Below, in pieces: positions 46,664 through 54,946 of a stretch of 61,899 bases of DNA. Below the pieces are notes generated by a model. The model searched no databases and was not told the origin of the DNA. It was given only the letters and a program-made list of their open reading frames with translations. The stretch comes from Teichococcus coralli (GTDB lineage Bacteria > Pseudomonadota > Alphaproteobacteria > Acetobacterales > Acetobacteraceae): the NCBI RefSeq assembly GCF_009829925.1, contig NZ_SNVJ01000008.1:164925-226823 (forward strand). The letters are read 5' to 3'. Both the position numbers and the translations under genes were made by a program. Each line of letters starts with the position of its first letter. Positions within the stretch are counted from its first letter, which is position 1.

Positions 46664-46669
46664 GGTCAA

Positions 46670-46877
46670 CGGAGGGGGCATATGGGGCAAGCCATCCCGC
46701 ACCGCAAGAAAAATCGGGACTTGAAGGCCGAAAAAATCGCGGGTCCTACCTGCGCTGAGCGCGGATCTCGCCGTGCCGACCTCCTTCCTTCCCGCAAATG
46801 CCTCCCGTCCCTGAGGGGCTCCTTCGGAAAAACTCCAGTCCTGGGGGTGGGCGGGGCCAGGTGGCGCGAAAAGCCCC
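46670..46877. other. Non-coding gap upstream of tRNA-Ser
   Basis: With the flanking sites this makes a 310-bp gap (46610-46919) between divergent speD and tRNA-Ser. Apart from the speD-side repeat and the tRNA promoter I see only A-rich patches (AAGAAAAAT, GAAAAAATC at about 46705-46740) and no gene. Confidence 0.4.
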
Positions 46878-46905
46878 TTGTCGGCCATGCCAAGCCTGCT
46901 ATACC
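46878..46905 (+). promoter_or_regulatory. Promoter of tRNA-Ser
   Basis: TTGTCG (46878-46883), 16-nt spacer and TATACC (46900-46905), with the tRNA 5' end 15 nt after the -10 box. Confidence 0.6.
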
Positions 46906-46919
46906 CCGCCGCCTGCGCT

Positions 46920-47010
46920 GGATGGGTGGCCGAGCGGTCGAAGGCGCACGCCTGGAAAGTGTGTATACCTCAAAAGGGTATCGTGGGTTCGAATCCCACC
47001 CCATCCGCCA
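46920..47010 (+). tRNA. tRNA-Ser (anticodon GGA)
   Basis: 91-nt class II tRNA with encoded CCA. Acceptor GGATGGG pairs with CCCATCC, the discriminator is G, anticodon loop CTGGAAA gives GGA, the long variable arm is around ATACCTCAAAAGGGTAT, and the T arm is GTGGGTTCGAATCCCAC. Confidence 0.96.
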
Positions 47011-47439
47011 GTTCCTTCACCAGCCATGCTCTCCACCAGATCGAGCATCGCGCTGCGTGGCGGCTTTCCGGAGGTGATCGGTTGACTGGCCTGACCCTCA
47101 ACGGCTGATCAGCGCTCCTCGCGAACCGGTTCTCTCCGAATCCGTTGACCGAGCGGGTTCAGTCCGGATCTCGGAAGCGCAGGGTGATCGCGACCTTCCT
47201 TTCGGTTCCTCGCGCGCCCGGTTCGATTTTCACCCGCCCGGGATCCGCGTCTCTCCTTCCGTCCGCTGCCGCCGGTGTGCTTGGCGTCGCCGCCATGAAG
47301 GGCAGCCGCCAAGGCCGATATCCGATCGGCCTTGCTATCGCTGCAGGCGAGCGCTCGCCCCGCCCGCCGCCCACTTCGCCTCAGCCAAGGCAGGCTCTCA
47401 ACGGCACCTTCATTCCGAATCGGGCCAGTTCTCAGCAGC
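47011..47439. other. Gap between tRNA-Ser and RraA pseudogene
   Basis: No convincing gene. Short frames exist on both strands, for example a minus-strand 71-codon frame at 47159-47374 ending KVAITLRFRDPD, but none has a recognisable product, a ribosome site or conserved features. The stretch lies right behind a tRNA gene and next to a pseudogene and may be degraded accessory DNA. No integrase or attachment-site repeat of the tRNA 3' end was seen. Confidence 0.4.
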
Positions 47440-47815
47440 GGTCCATGCCCGGCGCGGTTCGGCGGCGCGGCGCCGCTGACGCGATGGACCGTCAGGTCGG
47501 CTCGCGCGCGGCAAGCGGCGTCCCGCGCGCCGCCATCAAGCGCGATGCCGGCCAGCCCGCGATGGCGCAGCAGGCGTGCGAAATCGAGCCGATGCCGGCG
47601 ATGCCCGCATCGCTCCGGCCATCCACGACGAAAACATGACCTTCCGGCGTGATCTCGATGGCCTGGCGCCGGATGTTCGCCGGATCGCCGCGCGGGCCAA
47701 AGGCATCGACGTCCTCGCGCGCAGGGATGTCGCGCGGCGCGAAGCCATCCGCCGCCGGCGTGACGGCAAGCGCCGAGCCGAGATGCCCCGGGGGCGCCCC
47801 CGGAGGCGTCGGTGA
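47440..47815 (-). pseudogene. RraA/dimethylmenaquinone methyltransferase-like family, frameshifted remnant
   Basis: One minus-strand frame reads DIPAREDVDAFGPRGDPANIRRQ, then AIEITPEGHVFVVDGRSDAGIAGIGS, the middle of an RraA-like protein. The next part, ARLLRHRGLAGIALDGGARDA, continues the family pattern in another frame, so there is a shift near 47577-47590. The 5' part is missing: a stop (TGA, 47816-47818) blocks the frame 12 nt after the enolase stop, and no start codon fits. RraA-like proteins (including oxaloacetate decarboxylases/aldolases) are common last genes in Bug/enolase catabolic operons, which matches its place. The 3' boundary is approximate. Confidence 0.7.
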
Positions 47816-47830
47816 TCAGGACGGAACCGC

Positions 47831-49030
47831 TTACGTCAGGCCGGTGCGCGGCGTGCGCGGCTGGGTGTAGAGCGTCGCGCCCTCGGTGCCTGCGGGCCAG
47901 CCGCCCGACGGCAGGCCGGCGTTGCGGAGCGAAGGGCTGGCGGCGACGAAGGCCTCGTCGATCGTCACCCCGAGGCCGGGCGCAGTCGGAAGGGTCACGT
48001 GTCCGTCGCGCATCTCCGGATGGCCACCGTGGATCGTCTCACCGCGGCCCGGCCAGTCGGGATCCAGGCGTTCCAGGATCAGCGCGTTCGGGATCGCGCC
48101 GAGCAGATGGATCGCGGCGAATTCCGCGACCGGACCGAGCGAGCCCGAATGCGGCGCAACGGTCGCGAAGCGCGCCTCGGCGAGCGTCGCGATCTTGCGC
48201 AGCCCGGTCAGCCCGCCAGAACGGCCGCTGTCGGGCTGGATCACGTCCACGAGGCTCTCCAGCAGCAGCGGCGCGCAGCCATGGAAGCCGCCATGCCGCT
48301 CGCCGCCGGCCAGCGGCGCCTTGGTGGCGCGGCGCAAGGCGCGATAGCCCTCGATGTTCTCGGGCGGAAGCGGTTCCTCGACGAAGAGCGGGCGGAGTTC
48401 CGCCAGCGCGTCGCAGATCACGACCGCGTCGGGCAGCGACAGCCAGGGCGGGCCGTGCAGGTCGATCATCAGGTCGGCATCAGGGCCGATCGCGTCCCGG
48501 ATCGCGCGCGCCTTGGCCACCGGGTTCACCACGCCGCCGGTCTTGATCGCGGTGTAGCCCCTGGCCAGCGCGGCCTTCGCCTGCTCCGGCGTGCTCGCAT
48601 GGGTGTAGCAGCGGATGCGCTCGCGCACCGCGCCGCCCAGCAGTTGCCAGACCGGCACGCCGAGCGCCTTCCCCTTGATGTCCCACAACGCCATGTCCAC
48701 GGCGCCGATCGCGCCCTGTCCGACAACGCCGCTCATGCCATGGCCCATCATCGCCACGCTCATGCGCTGGGCCAGACGCTCGGTGGCGAAGGCATCCTGG
48801 CCGATCAGCACAGGCGCCAGGTCGTTCACCGCCGTCTCCACCACGCGCGGCCAGCCGCTGCCCTCGCCGAGGCCGGTGATGCCGGCATCGGTCTCGATGG
48901 TGACGAACAGCCAGTTGCGCGTGCCGGACGTGATCGAGTTCCTCACATCCGCCGCCCAGCCAGAGACGCCGAGCGGCCCGGCCTGCATCAGGTGCGTGCG
49001 GATGGCGGTGATGCGCGGGTTGCTGGTCAT
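47831..49030 (-). CDS. Mandelate racemase/muconate lactonizing enzyme family dehydratase
   Basis: 399-residue enolase-superfamily enzyme. The capping domain covers residues about 1-125; the barrel shows LMIDLHGPPW (metal Asp plus the DxH base), LFVEEPLPPENIEG (Glu), GGERHGG (Glu) and TVAPHSGSLGP (catalytic His). The DxH, GER and APH pattern matches acid-sugar dehydratases such as galactonate and mannonate dehydratase rather than mandelate racemase. It probably removes water from an aldonate to a 2-keto-3-deoxy acid. ATG overlaps the Bug receptor stop by four bases. The exact sugar acid is unknown. Confidence 0.88.
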   Translation of the reverse strand: MTSNPRITAIRTHLMQAGPLGVSGWAADVRNSITSGTRNWLFVTIETDAGITGLGEGSGWPRVVETAVNDLAPVLIGQDAFATERLAQRMSVAMMGHGMSGVVGQGAIGAVDMALWDIKGKALGVPVWQLLGGAVRERIRCYTHASTPEQAKAALARGYTAIKTGGVVNPVAKARAIRDAIGPDADLMIDLHGPPWLSLPDAVVICDALAELRPLFVEEPLPPENIEGYRALRRATKAPLAGGERHGGFHGCAPLLLESLVDVIQPDSGRSGGLTGLRKIATLAEARFATVAPHSGSLGPVAEFAAIHLLGAIPNALILERLDPDWPGRGETIHGGHPEMRDGHVTLPTAPGLGVTIDEAFVAASPSLRNAGLPSGGWPAGTEGATLYTQPRTPRTGLT

Positions 49031-50010
49031 TGCGCGGTGATCCCCGCCTCGCGGATCAGCGCGGTCCAGCGGCCCAGCTCCTCCAGGTAGAAGGCCTGGA
49101 AGGCGGCCGGGTCGGGGCTGGCGGTGGGCTCGATGCCGAGGTTGGCCAACCGCTGCAAGAAGTCCGGCGCGCGCGTCGTGGCCACGGTCGCGGCGTGCAG
49201 CGCGGCGATGGCGCCGGCCGGCGCGCCGGCGCGCGTGCAGATGCCCTGCCAGGACCGCATCATCGCCGTCGCCGGCAGGCCGAGCTCGCCGAAGGAGGGC
49301 ACATCGGGCAGGCCGGGCGTGCGCGCCTGCTGCATCACGCCGAGCATCCTCACGCGGCCCTCGGCGGCGGCTGGCGCCTGGTAAGGGGCGATCAGGTCGA
49401 ACATCATCTCGACATCGCCGGTCATCAGGGCCTGGAAGGCGGGCGCGCCGCCGCGGTACTGCACCGCCTCGAACCGGCCGCCGACGGCGTCGAACAGCAG
49501 CTCGCCGCCAAGATGCGACGACGTGCCGGTCCCGGCGGAGGCGATGCGGATGACGTCGTCGCCGGGCCGGCGGGACCGCGCGATCGCCTCCGCCATCGTC
49601 GTGATGCGCGACGCCGCGCTCGCCATCACCACCACCGGCAGCGCGGTGAGCTGCCCGACCATGGCGAGGTCGGCGCGCGGATCGTAGCCGAGATGCGCGA
49701 TGAGGCCGGGATTGGTGACGAGCTGCAGCCCGGCCATCGCCAGCGTGTGGCCATCCGCCGGCGCCGCCACCACCGCCTGGGTGGCGAGGTTGCCCGAGGC
49801 GCCGGAGCGGTTCTCCACCACCACGTTCTGGCCGAGCTGGCGGCCCATCTCCGCGGCGGCGAGCCGCGCGACCGCGTCCGCTGTGCCGCCCGGCGCGAAG
49901 CCGACGACCAGCCGCAGCGGGCGTTCGAAGCGGAAGGCGCTCTGCGCCCGGGCGAGGCCCGGCGCCGCCAGGCTGGCGGCGATCAGGCCGCGCCGCGATA
50001 TCGCGGTCAT
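49027..50010 (-). CDS. Bug/TctC-type periplasmic substrate-binding protein
   Basis: 327-residue tripartite tricarboxylate transporter receptor (Bug family). The N-terminus MTAISRRGLIAASLAAPGLARAQS has twin arginines and an AxA-type cleavage site, so Tat export is likely. The mature part shows RPLRLVVGFAPGGTADAVARLAA, VVENRSGASGNLATQAV and the LPDVPSFGELG segment. It binds a carboxylate in the periplasm; the partner membrane proteins are not in the window. GGAGGAG precedes ATG 50010. It overlaps the enolase gene, so its ligand is probably that enzyme's substrate. Confidence 0.92.
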   Translation of the reverse strand: MTAISRRGLIAASLAAPGLARAQSAFRFERPLRLVVGFAPGGTADAVARLAAAEMGRQLGQNVVVENRSGASGNLATQAVVAAPADGHTLAMAGLQLVTNPGLIAHLGYDPRADLAMVGQLTALPVVVMASAASRITTMAEAIARSRRPGDDVIRIASAGTGTSSHLGGELLFDAVGGRFEAVQYRGGAPAFQALMTGDVEMMFDLIAPYQAPAAAEGRVRMLGVMQQARTPGLPDVPSFGELGLPATAMMRSWQGICTRAGAPAGAIAALHAATVATTRAPDFLQRLANLGIEPTASPDPAAFQAFYLEELGRWTALIREAGITAQ

Positions 50011-50030
50011 TGGTGTCTCCTCCGTGGACG

Positions 50031-50678
50031 TCACAGGCGCGTCAGCAGATCCCGCTTGGCGCCCATCGCGTGGTTGAACGACTCCGTGGCCGCCTGCGCG
50101 GCATCGCGGCCGCGGATCGCGGCGAGAATGGCGCGGTGCTGCGCGGCGGCTTCCTCCATGCGCCCGGCGCCGAAGCCGAGCCGCAGCCGCGCGGCGTTCA
50201 CGAAGGCGCTGCGCGACTTGTAGAGCGCGCTCGCCTGCGGGTTGTCGGCGGCGTCTTCGAGCGCATCGTGGAAGGCCTCGTTGGCCTCCAGCGCGGCGGG
50301 CGCGTCGTTGCGGCGCGCGGCCGCGGCATAGGCCTGCTCATGCCGCGCCATCTCGGCGACCTGCGCCTCCGTCGCGCGTTCCGCGGCGCGACGCGCCAGC
50401 AGCGCGTGCAAGGCGCCGCGAAGGTCGTAGAGATTGTCGAACAGCTTGGCGTCCATCACCGGCACCAGGGCGCCGCGATGCTCGCGCATCTGCACCAGGC
50501 CCTCGCCGGCGAGTGAGAGCAGCGCCTCCCGTACCGGCGAGATCGAGACGCCATGCGCGCCGGCGATGGCGCCGAGGGTGCGGTGGGTGCCGGGCACCCA
50601 GGATCCGGAAAGGATCTCGCCACGCAGCCGGTCGCGGAGGATGGCGTAGGCGGGGGTGGAGGCGGCGAGTTCGACCAT
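50031..50678 (-). CDS. GntR-family regulator (FCD type) of the sugar-acid locus
   Basis: 215-residue regulator: DNA-binding domain LRDRLRGEILSGSWVPGTHRTLGAIAGAHGVSISPVREALLSLAGEGLVQ and an FCD domain with ANEAFHDALEDAADNPQ and QHRAILAAIRGRD. It heads the Bug-enolase operon, 20 nt upstream of the Bug gene, and is divergent from the SMP-30 gene across a 44-bp AT-rich gap where it probably binds. ATG 50678 is chosen from homology. Confidence 0.9.
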   Translation of the reverse strand: MVELAASTPAYAILRDRLRGEILSGSWVPGTHRTLGAIAGAHGVSISPVREALLSLAGEGLVQMREHRGALVPVMDAKLFDNLYDLRGALHALLARRAAERATEAQVAEMARHEQAYAAAARRNDAPAALEANEAFHDALEDAADNPQASALYKSRSAFVNAARLRLGFGAGRMEEAAAQHRAILAAIRGRDAAQAATESFNHAMGAKRDLLTRL

Positions 50679-50697
50679 GCGGAGATATAGACATCCG

Positions 50698-50709
50698 ATT
50701 TTATAAAAT
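50698..50709. promoter_or_regulatory. ATTTTATAAAAT palindrome in divergent promoter
   Basis: Perfect 12-bp palindrome in a 44-bp AT-rich gap between the GntR gene and the SMP-30 gene, flanked by further AT-rich half-sites (GATATAG, AATATCG, AAATATG). It is a candidate GntR operator overlapping both promoters. Confidence 0.5.
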
Positions 50710-50722
50710 GCAATATCGAAAT

Positions 50723-51571
50723 ATGCAGATCCTCGATACTCCCCGTGCCGCCGTCGGCGAGAGCCCCGTCTGGGCCGAGACCACCGGCCTGCTCTGGTGG
50801 GTGGATGTGCGGGGGCCATGCCTTCACCGCACCGATCCACGCACCTCGCGCACCGAGACCTGGGCGCTACCGGAGCCGGTCGGCTCCCTGGCGTGCTGCC
50901 GCTCCGGCGCGCTGCTGCTGGCCTTGCGCAGCCGCGTGGCGCGATTCGACCCGCGCGATGGCCGGCTGGAGACGGTGGCCGCGCCTGAAGCCGACCGCCC
51001 GCACAACCGCCTGAATGACGGCAAGGCCTCGCCCTGCGGCCGGTTCGTCGTGGGCGGCATGGATGACCGGCCGGAGAAGCACCCGACCGCCGCCTTGTGG
51101 TGCGTGCACCCGGGCGGCGCGGTCACGCGGCTCGTCGAGGGGATGACCGTTTCCAACGGCCTGGCCTGGAGCCCGGATGGCGCGACGCTGTGGTTCTCCG
51201 ACAGCCGCCGCACCGGCATCTGGACGGCTCCCTGGGACCAGGCCAGGGGCGGGATGGGCGAAGCGCGGCTGGTCGCGGCGCCGGATGACGCCACCGGCCG
51301 GCCGGATGGCGCGGCGATGGACGCCGAAGGCGGCTACTGGTCGGCGGGTGTCTCGGCGGGCGTGCTGAACCGCTGGCTTCCGGACGGCACGCTCGACCGC
51401 GTGGTGCGCCTGCCGCTGCGCGCGCCGACCATGCCCTGCTTCGGCGGGCCGGGGCTGCGCCAGCTTTTCGTTACCAGCCTTCGCGGGCCGCAGGCGGGGC
51501 CGCATGACGGCGGCCTGCTGGTGCTGGATGTCGGCGTGGCGGGCGCCCCTGTGGGTTGCTTCGCCGATTGA
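50723..51571 (+). CDS. SMP-30/gluconolactonase/LRE family protein
   Basis: 282-residue six-bladed beta-propeller lactonase. Typical motifs are GESPVWAETTGLLWWVDVRG (metal Glu), HNRLNDGKASPCGRFVVGGM (metal Asn), TVSNGLAWSPDGATLWFSDS (metal Asn/Asp) and GRPDGAAMDAEGGYWSA. It hydrolyses a sugar lactone to the aldonate, the step before the enolase dehydratase on the other strand. The start could be 50723 or the in-frame ATG 50708; neither has a clear ribosome site. Confidence 0.92.
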   Translation: MQILDTPRAAVGESPVWAETTGLLWWVDVRGPCLHRTDPRTSRTETWALPEPVGSLACCRSGALLLALRSRVARFDPRDGRLETVAAPEADRPHNRLNDGKASPCGRFVVGGMDDRPEKHPTAALWCVHPGGAVTRLVEGMTVSNGLAWSPDGATLWFSDSRRTGIWTAPWDQARGGMGEARLVAAPDDATGRPDGAAMDAEGGYWSAGVSAGVLNRWLPDGTLDRVVRLPLRAPTMPCFGGPGLRQLFVTSLRGPQAGPHDGGLLVLDVGVAGAPVGCFAD

Positions 51572-51718
51572 AGGTGGCAGGCCGCGGCCGAGTTTCGCCT
51601 GCTGCTGGAAGGGCCGCGGCTCACATCCGGTCGCACGCCCTCCGCCATCCGGCCTGGTGCCGGCCTCCCCTTCCCTTCGCCTGGTCCATGCCCCGCCACG
51701 GGCGCGGCAGCGGCGCCC

Positions 51719-52483
51719 TCAGGCGGCTCGCAGGGTGAAGGTCACAGCCTCGATGTCGAAGCTGCCGTCGGCACCCAGGCCGAAATGCTCCTGGACGCAG
51801 GCCGGCGCCGCCGCGAGCAGCGAGCGGATCGCCTCTGCATGGGCGGGCGGCGTGCGCGTGCGGGCGGTCCAGCTCGCGAACTCCATGCGCAGGCGACGCG
51901 AAACGATGCCTTCCAGCGCGAAGCCGGCGCGCGACAGGGATACGACCCACTCCGCGACGCTGTAGTTCCTCACATGGGAGGCGTCGCGCAGCAGCTCGAC
52001 GGCCTGGAGGTGGGAGTCGAGCACCGGGTTGGCGGGAGCCACCGTGTCGATGAACAGCGCCGGCCGGCCCGCCCTGAGCACGCGCCGCGCCTCGCGCAGG
52101 CCGGCCTCCATGTTCTGCCAGTGATGCGTGGTGAAGCGGCAGAGCACCGCGTCGAAGGCGGCATCCGGAAAGGGCAGCCGCTCGGCCGGCGCCTGGCGGG
52201 TGACGATGTTGGCGAGGCCACGCCCGGCCGCCGTGGCCGCCACCGCCTCCAGCATGTCCGGCGTGACGTCGCAGGCGACGACCTGCGCGACGTGCGGCGC
52301 GGCGCGGTAGCTGACATGGCCGCCGCCGCAGCCCAGGTCGAGCACGCGGGCCTCGCTCTGGCCGCGCAGCGCGGCCTCGATCTGGTCAAGGTCGGCGCCG
52401 CTGCTGTGCACCGCGCTGGCGACGTAGTCCTGGGCGCGGGCGCCGTACTGCTCGGCGGCGAAACGATGCTGGGAGGTGTTCAT
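51719..52483 (-). CDS. SAM-dependent methyltransferase (UbiE/Methyltransf_11 type)
   Basis: 254-residue class I methyltransferase: VLDLGCGGGHVSYRAAPHVAQVVACDVTPDML (SAM loop and acidic residue), APAERLPFPDAAFDAVLCRFTTHHW and EARRVLRAGRPALFIDTVAP. The substrate is unknown; the UbiE-like look does not prove a quinone target. AGGAGAGAG precedes ATG 52483. It converges on the SMP-30 gene with a 147-bp gap in which I see nothing. Confidence 0.88.
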   Translation of the reverse strand: MNTSQHRFAAEQYGARAQDYVASAVHSSGADLDQIEAALRGQSEARVLDLGCGGGHVSYRAAPHVAQVVACDVTPDMLEAVAATAAGRGLANIVTRQAPAERLPFPDAAFDAVLCRFTTHHWQNMEAGLREARRVLRAGRPALFIDTVAPANPVLDSHLQAVELLRDASHVRNYSVAEWVVSLSRAGFALEGIVSRRLRMEFASWTARTRTPPAHAEAIRSLLAAAPACVQEHFGLGADGSFDIEAVTFTLRAA

Positions 52484-52573
52484 GTCCCGCTCTCTCCTGC
52501 TGGAGGCGCCAGCCTTCCGCATTTCCCAGGCCGGTATGGGTTGGCAGGGTATCCTGGCATATCCGCTTCCACC

Positions 52574-52795
52574 ATGCCGCTGCCCGCCGACCGGCGGCGC
52601 CTGCCGGGTGCCTTCCTCCGCCGCCGCCGGAAGGCGCTGGTGGGCGAGCTGCTGCGGAGCGGCGTGGCTTTCGCGCGCTTCTGGAGCAGCCACGCGGTGC
52701 TGGCGCGCGAAGGGGATACGCCGGTTCAGCCATCCGCGGGACGGCCTGCTGCGCCGCGAGCAGGTGATGCTGCTGCCGGCGAGGTCCTGCCCACG
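52574..52795 (+). pseudogene. Remnant of XRE-family regulator with MmyB-like ligand domain
   Basis: Part of the 386-bp gap 52484-52869. RKALVGELLRSGVAFARFWSSHAVLAREG in one frame continues as GIRRFSHPRDGLLRREQVMLLPA in another, with a one-base shift at the GGGG run near 52712-52715. Together they match the C-terminal MmyB-like domain of XRE regulators (FARLWxxHxV ... RFxHPxxGLLxLE). The helix-turn-helix and most of the protein are missing. A sequencing indel could explain the shift but not the missing 5' part. Confidence 0.55.
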
Positions 52796-52869
52796 AAGTC
52801 CGCGGGCCTTTCCACGGACGCCGCGGACCAGCAGGCCACTGAAAACAAATCCTGGTGTCCTGAGGCCGC

Positions 52870-53316
52870 TCAGCCCTTCGCCTTGCGCCCGCGCGCGGCG
52901 CCGCCCGGCTGCGGGCGGGCGGGACGCGCCTCGGCCTCCGGCTCCGGCCCGGCCATCTTGCGGGCCACCGCCAGCAGTGCCGCCTTGTGGGAGAAGTCGA
53001 GCCGGCGATAGGCGCGCAACAGCCCTTCCTCATCGCCGGCCAGCAGGCCGAGGGAACCCTGCGCCTCCTCCAGGAGCTCCTGCGGCGGCGGCGTGTCCGG
53101 GTCGAGCCCGACGAGGTAGGAGATGGAGGTCGCCAGCCCCTCGGCGAACTTGATCAGGGGCTGGCCGCGCGGCATCAGCGCCCTGCCCTCACGGATGCGG
53201 TCGAGATAATCGGCCGGCAGGCCAGCGCGCCGGCAGGCCTCCTCCGCGGTCAGCTCGACCCGTTCCAGCCGGCTTTCCACCCGCTCCAGGAAGGCTTCCA
53301 TGTCGGGGTTGGGCAA
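52870..53316 (-). CDS. XRE-like helix-turn-helix protein
   Basis: 148-residue protein with a lambda-repressor-type fold: [51 protein letters not shown] at residues about 22-73, then an acidic helical stretch and a basic Pro/Arg/Lys tail ([18 protein letters not shown]). The start is probably TTG 53316, which has a near-perfect AAGGAGG at proper distance; an ATG five codons in (53301) lacks one. Targets are unknown. Confidence 0.75.
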   Translation of the reverse strand: MPNPDMEAFLERVESRLERVELTAEEACRRAGLPADYLDRIREGRALMPRGQPLIKFAEGLATSISYLVGLDPDTPPPQELLEEAQGSLGLLAGDEEGLLRAYRRLDFSHKAALLAVARKMAGPEPEAEARPARPQPGGAARGRKAKG

Positions 53317-53524
53317 TGGGCGAACCCTCCTTCCGCTGCCTGTGCCGGGCCCCCGCCTCCCGCCCCCGCCGGAGCGGGCGCCGCGGTGCCTGCCCGGATG
53401 TTGGTGGAAGCCCGCGTGCCGCCCTTCGGTTGCCGGGCGGCAAGGCTGGCCTGCGCAGCCATCGGCTCGACAACCGCGGCATCATCCCACATGGATGCAC
53501 GGAATGATCGGGAGAACGTCATCC

Positions 53525-54844
53525 ATGCCGGTGCTTCGAGGGGACAGCTCGGTCCTGCGGGGAGGGCAAGGGCCGGCAGCGGCCATGGCCGGGGGCGCTC
53601 CCGACCGGCGACGGCGCTGGACGGGCCAGGAGATCCGCCTGCTCACCCTGGTCTCCATCGCGCACCTGGTCAGCCATTTCCACATCCTGGTGCTGCCGCC
53701 GCTGTTTCCCCTGCTGCGGGACCGGATGGGCGTGGGCTTCGTGGAGCTTGGGCTGGCGCTCACGGTGTTCAACGTCGTCTCCGCCCTGACGCAGGCGCCG
53801 ATGGGCTTTCTGGCCGACCGCATCGGCCATCGCCGGGTGCTGGTGGCGGGGCTTTGCCTCGGCGGCCTCGCCTTCATCTCCCTCAGCTTTGCCCAAACCT
53901 ATGCCTGGCTGCTGGCGGCATCGGCGCTGGCCGGGCTGGCGAACTGCGTCTACCACCCGGCGGACTACGCGCTGCTTTCCGCCGGCATCGACGAGTCTCG
54001 CATCGGCCGGGCCTTCTCGGTCCATACCTTCGCGGGTTTCCTGGGCGGGGCGATCGCGCCGGCGGTGATGCTGACGGTGGCCTCCACGGCCGGGCTGGCA
54101 CCCGCGCTGATCCTGGCGGGCGCGATCGGCCCGCTGGCAGCCCTTCCCCTGCTGCTGGACCGCGCGCCGGCGAAGCAGCCCTCCGCCGCCGCGCAGGCGC
54201 CGCGTGCCGGCCGGCAGGCGCCCGCGGGCGCGGCGGCGGCGCTCTCGGTGTTCAGCCCGGCGATCCTGTCGCTGACGGTGTTCTACGTGCTGCTCAGCCT
54301 CTCCAACGGCGGCATCCAGAACTTCGCGGTGGCCGCCTTCGTCAGCGGCTACGGCATCGAGCTGGCGGCGGCCAATGCGGCGCTGACGGCCTATCTGGCG
54401 GCCAGCGCCTTCGGCGTGCTGGCCGGCGGCTTGGTGGCGGACCGGACGCGGCGGCACGGCGAGGTCACCGGGCTGGCCTTCGGTCTCACCGGGCTGCTGG
54501 TGCTGCTGGTCGCGCTGGCGGACTTGCCGAACGCCCTGCTGATCCTGACCATGGGCGTCGCCGGCTTTCTTTCCGGCGCCATCACCCCCTCGCGTGACAT
54601 GATGGTGCGCGCCGCCTCGCCGCCGGGCATGGCGGGGCGCGTGTTCGGCATCGTTTCCACCGGCTTCAACATCGGCGGCGTGGCCGGCCCGGTGCTGTTC
54701 GGCTGGATATTGGACCATGGCGCGCCGCGCTGGGTGTTCGGGGCGAGCGTGGTGTTCATGGCCATCACCGTCGCGATGGCGCTCTCCGGCGGCTACGCCT
54801 CGCGCCGCCGGGCGCGCCGCGCGGAGGTCGCGCACTCCGCCTGA
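53525..54844 (+). CDS. MFS transporter (fosmidomycin-resistance-like)
   Basis: 439-residue protein with about 12 membrane helices and a central Ala/Pro-rich loop near residue 215-240. [44 protein letters not shown] (MFS motif A) and [34 protein letters not shown] resemble the Fsr branch of MFS exporters. The substrate is not predictable. ATG 53525 has GGGAG about 10 nt upstream; 53585 is a possible later start. Confidence 0.82.
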   Translation: MPVLRGDSSVLRGGQGPAAAMAGGAPDRRRRWTGQEIRLLTLVSIAHLVSHFHILVLPPLFPLLRDRMGVGFVELGLALTVFNVVSALTQAPMGFLADRIGHRRVLVAGLCLGGLAFISLSFAQTYAWLLAASALAGLANCVYHPADYALLSAGIDESRIGRAFSVHTFAGFLGGAIAPAVMLTVASTAGLAPALILAGAIGPLAALPLLLDRAPAKQPSAAAQAPRAGRQAPAGAAAALSVFSPAILSLTVFYVLLSLSNGGIQNFAVAAFVSGYGIELAAANAALTAYLAASAFGVLAGGLVADRTRRHGEVTGLAFGLTGLLVLLVALADLPNALLILTMGVAGFLSGAITPSRDMMVRAASPPGMAGRVFGIVSTGFNIGGVAGPVLFGWILDHGAPRWVFGASVVFMAITVAMALSGGYASRRRARRAEVAHSA

Positions 54845-54946
54845 ACCGCCGCGACGCGGCGGGGCGCCGGGCGCGCCGCCGGCAACCCAGGCAGCCCTCG
54901 CGCGCTGAAACAGCGAAGCAGGCGATGAGGCGCAGGAGAAGGGGCC

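Noticed and set aside
46920..47010. tRNA-Ser as an integration site
   Set aside because: No repeat of the tRNA 3' end and no integrase nearby were found in the window.
47145..47639. 164-codon plus-strand frame behind tRNA-Ser, considered as an integrase or cargo gene
   Set aside because: No tyrosine-recombinase motif, no ribosome site, and it overlaps the RraA remnant on the other strand.
54846..54862. CCGCCGC-GAC-GCGGCGG hairpin right after the MFS gene as a terminator
   Set aside because: No T-run and such short GC palindromes occur by chance at this base composition; evidence too weak to list as a feature.
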